64,000 nucleotides of DNA. Source: Larix kaempferi (lineage: Eukaryota; Streptophyta; Pinopsida; Pinales; Pinaceae). The stretch lies in contig BSBM01001067.1 in NCBI GenBank assembly GCA_027924585.1, positions 3,164,001-3,228,000 of the forward strand, read 5' to 3'. Positions 55,196 to 64,000 of the stretch are shown piece after piece (positions within the stretch are counted from its first letter, which is position 1; each line of letters opens with the position of its first letter). The notes under the pieces were generated by a model. The model had not been told where the DNA came from and did not search any database. It was given only the letters and a program-made list of their open reading frames with translations. Position numbers and translations under genes: made by a program.

Positions 55196-56177
55196 AATAA
55201 ATTGTGGATTTTTTGAGCCAAAAAAGAATCCTAGGTGCCATAAAAGCCATCCAAACTTGTCTGAAGAGAAGAAAGGCTAGAAGTATGACTATTGATGTAG
55301 AAGCCAAATTGAAGAGAAGGGAAAATACGTTTTTGAACCTTGAAAGTATACGTGAGATAAACTTGAGAATAAAGGAAAAGAGTTTGTTGAACCCCAAAAT
55401 ATCAAGAAAGGTAATTTTGAGAAGGAAGAAAATAGGAAGGAAGGAAATAAGGTGGTTGACCCATCTAGACCTCCAAAGCTCAAGTGATGTAAGCAATTTG
55501 TTATGACGAATAATTTGAATAAAACTTTGAAAGTTGGGTCTCCCTATGCTAGGTTAATTAAGTTAAAAATAAGTTAAGTGTATAAAATTCATTGTTACGT
55601 GAGAATATTTTTCAAACCTTAACTTGCTCATCTTGAGGAAGAAAACCCAAAGGACAAGTTTAATTTGGATTGCCTAATTCAAGTTATTGAATAACAAATT
55701 CAGCAAGAAAAGGAAACAATAGATGTTAGAGAAGAACCAACTCTCTGTTGCATGTGAAGATGAACAAAAGTGTTGGGGTCAGGGGTACACATAGTTATTT
55801 CCATAGAAGAAATATGGCATTGCTTAGGAAACACTATCTAAATTTCTTGAGAAAGTTGTGCCCTCAAAAGTTGTTCCCATTGCTATAGAAACAACATAAT
55901 TCACAAGAAGTACTAGCAAAAATTATGGAGAAAGTGGGAGTAGTGTTTGAGGACAACTTTGACCAAGAATCATCTAAATTTTCTTCATTTGAGGGTCAAA
56001 TATGCGAATTGGAGTAGGAATTTCCAAGTCATTTGGCTAGGGTACCATATAAATGTGAGCCCATGAATAAGCAATTTGCCTACTTGGAGAACAATGGGTA
56101 GAGTTTTATGACAATACAAGATAAAATATATGAATTTTTATGGAAGGAAAGGAGAAGCATGAGAGATGCCATGTAGG
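55196..56177 (+). other. Unrecognised, possibly decayed retroelement coding
   Basis: A plus frame at 55204-55506 encodes 100 residues rich in Lys/Arg/Ile with no domain I can name. Broken Lys/Glu-rich frames follow. It may be a decayed Gag-like region; not supported as a gene. Confidence 0.25.
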
Positions 56178-57978
56178 TGTAATGCCCCTAGTTTTGACCC
56201 TTGGAATACATTAATAAGATTATGTAAATGATGTAAATATGCTAGTATGGATTCCAATTGCGGTGCTCAAGGTCAAGGCTTGACTAGTGAATAGTTAGGC
56301 ATGTATAATGTAAATATGGGCCATGTGGTTGACTTGTCATGATGACTCAAAAGCTTTTTAAATATTATGTTGGAAAATAATAAAATGGTCCAACATGGCT
56401 GTGTAAAGAGCTTAGAGGCTATGATTCCATTAGAGGGGAAGAGGAAAGAGGGCCCATGGGAAATTGAATCATCTGTTGCCAAGTTTCAGTCTTAGAATTA
56501 ATCTATTTAGTGCCATATGTATGACATGATCCAATTATTTTCTGTTGACTTATCAAATCCAACCATTGAATGCATGTGTGAGGTTGGTGGGGAAAATTTT
56601 CTCATGTAGTTATGGAAGCATGTGATGAATATACTTCTATGACAATTGTAAGAGTCCTTCCTTCTATGGTAAGAAGTAATGTCAGCTGTCCTTTCACCAC
56701 CCTCTCATCTCCTTTGGGTTCTATCACTCTTTTACCATGTAGTTTTTTACATTACATAGAGTTTTTCATCCCATTCTTTCCATTTCCATAACCAATTACC
56801 AGACTATGAAATTAACATTGTAAAGAGAAATTGCACACATTAGAGGGAAGATGGCGACTCTAAGTGAACATAGAGGTTGGGAAAGAGAGGAACCTTTACC
56901 CACTATTTATTTGGTACTCTAAGATGCTCGAGAAGCCATGGATTGATTTACACGAGGTTCTATAATAGCATTAAACACGTTGGACTCTTACTACACACAC
57001 TGGTAAGCAATGTAAGGATTGGATTTCTTGAGGGAACTGTAGAGTAGTGAAGGGAAATGCCTTCTTTGTGTTGTGCGGGGGAAGTGAAAGATAGTGCCAT
57101 GGTTGGGATGACCGAATGAGATTCTTGTAATTTCTCAATGGTGAGTATATTGGCTAAGCATGAGAACAAATGGGTTTTGGGATAAGAGAGCAAAGCCTGT
57201 AGGTGTTTCCTTTGCCTTGGTGGTCTCATAGCATGGCTTGGGGGTGGTATCTACATTTGATACCTACGATTGGTTGGAAAATCACTCTGACACAACCAAT
57301 TGCTTGGATATTCTCCTGTTAAAGATAAGTATTCTCTTTGTTTATGAATGCAAAATGATTATATTTACTTCCCATGATGAATATGTTTGTTTATGCATGA
57401 TGTGTGTGTGTGTATGGATTTAATTCCACCGTGTTTTTATATTCATGCACCTGCACTTGCAATTCTTAGTTTATGTTTCCCATGGGAGGTATACCTTGAA
57501 TATGCATTCGAATAATGGCCCATGGAGCGAAATTTGGAAACATGCAATTCATATCGATCCCCTCCTTTGGTCGGAATGATAGATGGGGACACAACATAGT
57601 GGTATATATCTCTTGGTTGCAGCACCGTGGCTGTATGGGTCAGAATCTATAGTTACATGCATAAATCAGAGTTTGCATAGAAAGGGTTTAACAAAGTGCT
57701 TTTATGAAATTGTTGTTTTAGTTATTAGAGGATCTTTTAACAAAGCCTAGGGATTAAATCTTGTGGTCTATCAACATTGTTGGTAGATTACCATGTTGAA
57801 AATTTGTGTGGAATTTCGAATTTGGTGAAAATTGGAGTTAAAAGATGATCTAATGGTTGAGATCAATGCAGGCTCAATAGATAATTAGATTTGAGATCAA
57901 TGCAGGCTCAATAGATAATTAGATTTGGACCATTTGCGTGTATGTACGTGACTTTGTTTTACTGGGATGGGTCATTGT
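56178..57978. repeat. Possible diverged relative of the solo LTR
   Basis: Starts TGTAATGCCCC and ends near ACTGGGATGGGTCATTGTG, similar to the start and end of the 50192-52875 LTR (TGTAACGCCCC, ACTGGGATGGGTGTTACA). No target duplication, and internal similarity was not established by eye. Confidence 0.3.
57867..57928 (+). repeat. 34-bp tandem duplication
   Basis: GAGATCAATGCAGGCTCAAT followed by AGATAATTAGATTT occurs twice in a row. Confidence 0.8.
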
Positions 57979-58942
57979 GTGAAAGACCCATATCAACTTC
58001 AACATATTCTACCATTAAATTAGCACCAAACCTTAACATAGGGAACTTCGCTGCAAATGGCCTATTATGTCAAACTATTATGCCTTTTATTTCATGAAGA
58101 TGTATTTTCTAAATGCGATGGGCATCTTTCCTTTAGACTCAGATTAGTAATTCTAGCTTTCAAGCTATATAAACAAACCTAGTCTTCCATGTAGAAGCCA
58201 AGCATTAGAATGGGGATTTGAAGGGAAAATTGATCTGCAAATCTATTTCTGAGTTATTTCGTCTCTTATGTTGATTAACTTTTAAAGACAAAATTATATT
58301 CCTGTGCATGTTGCTGTCATAATCCACTTTTAGTTATTAATACAAACATATGTTTTATCACGCCCGATTGATTCATCTTGGCTTAAGTTCTGAAGTTTTA
58401 TTAAGGCTTTACAATCCTATTGGCAAGGGTCCACCAAGAGGATTGTAAACCTTTCTCTTTCTGTTTGTTGTAATAAATTTTGGCAGTTCATTTTATTTAT
58501 TTAATTTTGTGTGTATCTTTGTGTATTGAATCAATTCTGTAACTTTGTAGTATGCAAATCAATTCTATAACTTTGTAAATAGGTTAGCAATGCTTACTGT
58601 AAATGAACTTAGTATTTTATCATTGAATCTATGTTTTGTCCTTTGTCTCTTAGCAAAGCTGCCCAATACTTAGTTTATTTAGTGCTTTTTGGTAACTTGA
58701 GTTTAGCTTAAGTGGTTTTTCAGTACTTGTTAGTTGAATGATCAGAGCAAGCTTAATCTGAAATCATACACATACTTACACAACCATTAATGTGTCATTA
58801 TTAAATTCTCTTATCACCATATTGTTTTGGATTAATAGAAATAGTTTGCTTTAGCATTATAGTTTATATTCACGTGAAGGTGGCAATATAAAAATGTGCT
58901 TAAAAGTTATATTATTATTTTATAATCATTAAAAATAAAAAT

Positions 58943-59160
58943 CAGTTTAACATTGAAATGCAATAAGATTACTATTCAATATCTAACATGAAAAGAGGAG
59001 AATATATACTCAATGTTTCTAATTATTTATGGCTAGAATCATATTTTTAATAACCAGTTTAACATTGAAATGCAATAAGACTACTATTCAATATCTAAAA
59101 TGAAAAGAGGAGAATATATACTCAATGTTTCTAATTATTTATGGTTAGCATCATACGTTG
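58943..59160 (+). repeat. 112-bp tandem duplication
   Basis: CAGTTTAACATTGAAATGCA starts at 58943 and 59055; the copies differ at a few positions. Probably inside the LTR that precedes the primer site at 59635. Confidence 0.85.
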
Positions 59161-59634
59161 CTAGTTTACATTAGGATGTTCCAGGAGTTATTGAAGAATG
59201 GGGTTGCACTTATTGATCCAATTTATCACTAAAAATATATAATCAGCATTTAAGAAACCTTGTAGTCCAATAACTCAATGTTCCAAATTGCACTTAGGGT
59301 TAATTAGTGAATGTTTGAATTTCATTCTTGGTTTTTTATTGCAAGTTGATAGTTTTAATCACTACAGGAAGAAGCCACTGAAGATTGAGGTCTAACTTGA
59401 GAGATATGACCTTGCAATCCAGTGCTAAGCTAAACCCGTGGTGTTAGTTTTCTCCGTCAATTCATGTTTACTTTATTTCATTACATTTTAAAGAGTGTTT
59501 TGCTGGCATTAGTTGTTAGATTAGGCTAGATAGGCTCCGATTCTGCATTTCTTGTGCCTGCACATCTAAGTTTATGATTACCCTAGTTGATAATTAATTG
59601 TCGATTGATTAACATATATTTAGCTCAACATTTT

Positions 59635-59652
59635 TGGCGCCATTGCCGGGGA
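59635..59652 (+). other. Primer binding site of tRNA-Asp type
   Basis: TGGCGCCATTGCCGGGGA differs at one base from the TGGCGCCGTTGCCGGGGA site known from Athila/Tat-type plant Gypsy elements. It lies four bases after a likely LTR end (CTCAACA at 59630). The LTR start is not identified with confidence. Confidence 0.75.
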
Positions 59653-62570
59653 GGTACTAAAAGGATTAGAGATTCGGTATTTAGGAAGGTTTCCTTTAAA
59701 TTACATAGCTTGGGGGAGGAGAAATGGTAATACACAAAGACTCCATTACTTCATAAATTCTGAGGGGGGTTCTAACCTGACGCATTCACTTTGGCAAGTC
59801 TCTCCAAAGCTTCGCTGTTTCTTTTTATACAAGTGTGTTTTCTTTTGGTTTGATTTTTGGAAAGAAGAGAAGCCTAACTTGTGTGAACAAATAACTTGGT
59901 GATAGCAGGGTCCTAGTATCACGGTGGTGCTTTGAGTACATGATTAAATTTATTTTGAGTAGTGTGCTTTGCTTTTGCAATTAATTTCATTTTATTTTTG
60001 TTTCAATAGGATTTTTGAAGTTAAATTTTAATTAGTTTTAGGTGCTGTAAAATCCCATGTACTAATCCATTTGCGAGAAGGAACCTTAGACCAACCGAAG
60101 GGTTTAAATTTTCCCAAAGAAATCGTTGAGTGGAGGGGAGCATGCCACTACAAGGATTTCCTTGTGTCCTTATCCAAAGTTCAAGATTGCCATTTAGGAT
60201 GATTTTGTATCTCTGGAAGCAATGAAGGGTCCATGAACAATTTCCATAAGAGGAAGATCTAGAAGCTTTTTATTAGCATCCTTGCCAACTTGCTAAGGAG
60301 ATAAAAGAATCATGGACCACGTCAGACGAAGAGCAGACATTGGAGCAATATATTGAAGAATTCCTTGCATCCTTATCACCAGATCAAGATTCTTTTTGCA
60401 TTCAAGAGCTTGATGACCAAATTTCCAAATAATTTCATGATATGATTATTAAATAAGAGAACCAAGGGAACAAAGATTACATTGATATTTGGTTCCAAGC
60501 AATCATCATGCCACAACATTACCCCATATTTCAATAGTTATTTGCACTATATTCACAAAGGAAGTTGGTGTCTCATATCCCGATATTCATTAAGGTACAC
60601 TTTTCAGATTCAGATATGGGTACCCTAGAAATCTTGTTCCGCAAATGGTTCCATTGGAAGTATTCCTACACTTGAAAGAGACTTTTTTTCTTCCAAGTAA
60701 AGTAGGATAGTGTAAATAAATGAATAAAATAGTAAAGATGAAAATAAGTTTAGTTGTGAAAACCAGTTTAATGGTGCAACTGAACATGATTTTTGCTTGA
60801 AAACCATGCAATTGGTGGACAAAATTCTCAAGAAGTTATGTATGTTGGTTTCATTTTGTAGTATGGTTCTCCAAAATCAATTATGTTCTATGCTCGTGTC
60901 GACTGATATGAGATTCCTTATGGCTCACCTTTTGAATAATCTCATCCCATCGACTCCAACACATCAAATGGGATTGAGGTTAGAGATTTCATAGTGCCTT
61001 GGGATTTGGATACATTAATGGAAAATATTCTTTTTGTTAGTCATGGGAATGCATCAATGCCTCTTTATTGATAGACCTTGCAGGTGACTCGAATTCAATA
61101 TATCTTTATTCGTACCTGTCAAGATGCACTAAGGAACATACTTTAGCACTCATTATCATTAAAGCTGAGTTGCTTCACATTGGTTAACAACATACCTTAA
61201 TGGATGGTAATCCAACGATATATTTTTCATGCTCGACATCGGCACATTCATTCCGATGATAAGAATTGTACCTCATATTTGGGTAGTGGTTGAAGACTAT
61301 TTGGTTTCATGGTTTAAAACTAGCTTGCAACAGTTCCTTTCCTTGTTCTAAAATTTTATTGCAGCCAGTCATCTTGCATCATTCTTCATAGTCCTCTATT
61401 TCATCGTACAATGGACAAGATATTTTTAAGTATTTGGGGTAAAGGAAGATCTTTGAAAATGATTCAAGGAGATTGTGTGAATGCATTTTTAAAGACTATC
61501 CTAGAACTAGAACCAGAACTGGCCCTGGAACTAGTACTGAAAAACCTATAGCTTGAGAATCACTATCTACAAAACCAAAGCTTCCATATTTTGACTTAGA
61601 TTTTCTGTATCTATCTTCCAATAGCAACAATGATATCAACATATATATTCATTTAGACAACACAATGGTCAACAGGCTATTAGCAGCAGTATTATTCTTA
61701 GTTTTGCAACATCAGAGCCTTTCTGTTATAGAAAACCCCATTCTCTCATAGAAAGTCCATTCCATCGCAGAAATTCCATTATATAGCAAAAACGCCAAAG
61801 TGTTGCAGAAAATTCATTCTGTTACCGAAACTTCATAGAGTGACAGAACCTCCACAACATATCAACAAAGTCTATAGAACTCCATTCGATGACACTTGTT
61901 CAGTTCAAAGTTTCCTAGATCCTTCAGTTCGGATCTCTATGAGCCCAAGCATTCAGTTTTAGTTATCTACAAAACAGTGATCAACCACATTCATTTTGGT
62001 AAATAATGAGGTAGTCCAACTCGAAGTAATATTTTCTTGTAATCATTCTAATTCATTAAATTTCAATGGAAACTTATGCTTTCTAATCCTAAGTTATTTG
62101 TCCTTATTAACCCCTCGTCCATACTTCATATATGTACATATTAATCCGCCATTAAGTTAATTCACCCTCATTGATCCTATTTGATATGACTTATGTTAAT
62201 TATCCATGTCATATCATTATTATACCACATTAAGCTTACCTCTACCAATTTATCATTTCCCATGCGTATGGATTATGTTCATTACAATTTGTGCATACTT
62301 CTATTTTCTCATTGATTTTCTTTACCCCTGCGGGCTGCGATTCATTATTTTCCATGTAAATGAATTATGATCCGTACGATCCATGCATGTAATTAATTAC
62401 TCGTTTGAATCAATGAAAGGATTCATACGAGTTTTACCCTCATGATAATTGTCATTTTTGACATTTTCTGTGCACCTTACTTGTTTGTTCGCTCTACCCT
62501 TTGCCATATCCCAATTATCAACCTGTGCATAGTGTTAAACTGGTCACCTCCATCTCCATTTTTTTACCAG
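59653..62570 (+). pseudogene. Decayed internal region of a Gypsy-type element
   Basis: It follows the primer site. Short frames survive, such as TTSDEEQTLEQYIEEFLASL near 60328, separated by many stops and shifts. I cannot identify Gag or Pol domains. Acidic helical character near the 5' end fits a structural protein, but this is inference. Confidence 0.35.
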
Positions 62571-62572
62571 CA

Positions 62573-64000
62573 AAGATGGGAAGAAATGGATCCGAGCGTC
62601 ATGAACCCACTTCTATTTATGTGTTAGAGATATTACCGGAGTTTAATGCATGTGGATCGAAGTTTGTGAATGGTATGAGTTCTTTAAGAAGTTTTAGGGG
62701 TATGATGATGATGTAGCACTATAATTAGCTCAATGGTTTGATGGTAAGGAAACCCACATTGGTGATTTGATTATGGCTGTTACTAAGAATGCAGTAGCTT
62801 GTGCTACTGGGTTTCCCCCGTGCATGGATTAAAGATGAATGGTGTAATGTGTTGGTCGTGCTACATAAATATCTGACTTGTGAGGGAAGGTATTCCACCA
62901 TTTTAAACTATCATGTTCGTATGCTATTACATTTTGAAGCTGGAATAGAGTTGAATTTCCCGTATTTTCTCTGCAAGAGTCTAGCCAAAACGTCAAAGTA
63001 GGTCCAAAGTTACCCTAATAACCCCCATAATAGTCTTTTCCACCAAGGTATGATTAATATTCTTATTGAAGATCAGCTGCGTATTTGTAACGACCACTAA
63101 GGCAATTTTCTAAATAGGAACATAGGTCCTTCTCCTCTTGAGTCCGTCACTCCAGAAGATCAAGATAACCTTGCAACTTTACCTGTTCCTAATTCATAAC
63201 ACAATGACATCCATAATGAAAAATATGTTCATCTCCCTGAAATTGGGATTATAGAAGGTCTTGAGGTCAAGTTTTCCCTTGCTCAAAATTCAAACCCCCC
63301 GTTAGCCAATACCCCTACTTCTATGCCTCGAAAATATAAAGAGAAAAAGTTGAAAGAGTCCAATCCCCCTTTGGTCAATGCCCTTGCTTTTGTGCCACAA
63401 AAATATTGAAAACAAAAGCGGTAAGATAAAAATTCTCGAGTTGCAGAATCCTTGCCTCAACGCCGAACTACTAGAAGCATGGCTTGAAAATATGTCAAAC
63501 CTACCAATCCAGCACATCATACATCGTAGACCATTTTGATAGATTTAGAGGACATACCTACACCAACTAATAAATCAGATCCCACTAAGAAGAAGAAGGC
63601 TACTCCAGACTCACCTCCTCATCCATTATCTCCCAAGAAACTTGACTTTGAAGCTGCTCTACAGTTTGAATGCATTCTTCCTAAGTTTTGTCCTGAACAA
63701 GCAGACCTCAATGGTCAAAAGAATCTCCTGCCTTCGAAGTGTAGTAATGTTGAATATGATCCTAAAATGTTTGATCTTCAACAATTTAACTACAACCTTC
63801 TTGAAGATGACTATACTGATATTGAAATACAAGATGAGCATGTGCCTCCAGTCAATTCCAATCCACTTATGTTTTCCTCTAGTTTAGCTGTGCCTCCAGT
63901 CAATTCCAATCCACTTATGTTTTCCTCTAGTTCAGCTGTGCCCTCTGTAATTGCTCAACTTCAGAAGAAGACCAGAAGGATAAAAAAGATTAAGAAAATA
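62573..64000 (+). pseudogene. Broken unrecognised ORF, continues past the window
   Basis: Plus-strand frames line up across shifts and stops: MGRNGSERHEPTSIYVLEIL at 62577, AQWFDGKETHIGDLIM near 62725, FPRAWIKDEWCNVLVVLHKY near 62810, ELNFPYFLCKSLAKTSK near 62950, SLFHQGMINILIEDQLR near 63030, then Pro/Lys/Ser-rich linkers with PKKLDFEAALQFECILPKF near 63640. The order suggests one long protein, a globular N-terminal domain and a basic low-complexity C-terminal part. I do not recognise a named family; the position downstream of an Athila-type primer site suggests a retroelement protein. Confidence 0.4.
63842..63939 (+). repeat. 48-bp tandem duplication in the broken ORF
   Basis: GTGCCTCCAGTCAATTCCAA starts at 63842 and at 63890. 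The period is a multiple of three and repeats a 16-residue unit with PPVNSNPLMFSSS. Confidence 0.9.

Noticed and set aside
55204-55506. 100-residue + strand ORF as a gene
   Set aside because: Lys/Arg-rich without a recognisable domain, no promoter or splice context, and an equally long frame on the opposite strand.

Overview
The window looks like nuclear DNA from a seed plant, most likely a gymnosperm such as a conifer. It is AT-rich. It holds one recognisable host gene whose small conserved exons are spread over at least 34 kb by introns full of transposable elements. Everything else with coding character is a transposon or its remains. I cannot name the species.

Host gene: the 3' part of a plant VPS38/UVRAG-like gene (the PI3-kinase complex subunit of the Atg14/UVRAG family) runs on the + strand from 5840 to the stop at 39777. 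Five exons join in frame with GT-AG junctions: 5840-6069, 14938-15121, 15253-15419, 15558-15785 and 39619-39777. The introns are 8,868, 131, 138 and 23,833 bp. The 5' exons are either upstream of the window or unrecognised in the first 5.8 kb.

Intron 1 (6070-14937) holds a short hAT-derived MITE (6253-6572), a 1.4 kb non-autonomous hAT element with a perfect 8-bp target duplication (8159-9540) inside a decayed minus-strand coding remnant, a very young 2.8 kb LTR retroelement (10814-13619; 222-bp LTRs differing at one base, TATTT duplication, one coiled-coil ORF and no pol), and a Copia fragment. The 23.8 kb intron holds a decayed hAT (about 16648-19942), a region of recurring short motifs (20450-21730), a Copia integrase fragment (22936-24207) fused to a Gypsy pol remnant and its LTR (24208-26312), a Copia gag-pol remnant (26313-28931), a tRNA-derived SINE-like head (29258-29324), another Copia 3' end (29455-30563), and a structurally complete hAT transposon (30650-35651) inserted into that Copia LTR. 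The hAT carries an intact three-exon, 811-residue transposase gene.

Downstream of the gene (39778-64000) there is no recognisable host gene. There is a Gypsy gag remnant, a Copia element with both LTRs (43726-50182, minus), a 2.7 kb solo LTR with a perfect CAACT duplication (50192-52875), two related long-hairpin MITEs (one in the Copia element, one in the solo LTR), several short tandem duplications, and, from about 59.6 kb, a tRNA-Asp-type primer binding site followed by a decayed internal region with unrecognised coding remains to the window end.

The layers of insertion can be ordered from nesting: LINE-like remnant, then the 1.4 kb hAT; Copia LTR, then the complete hAT; Copia gag-pol, then Gypsy LTR; Copia RNase H, then hairpin MITE.
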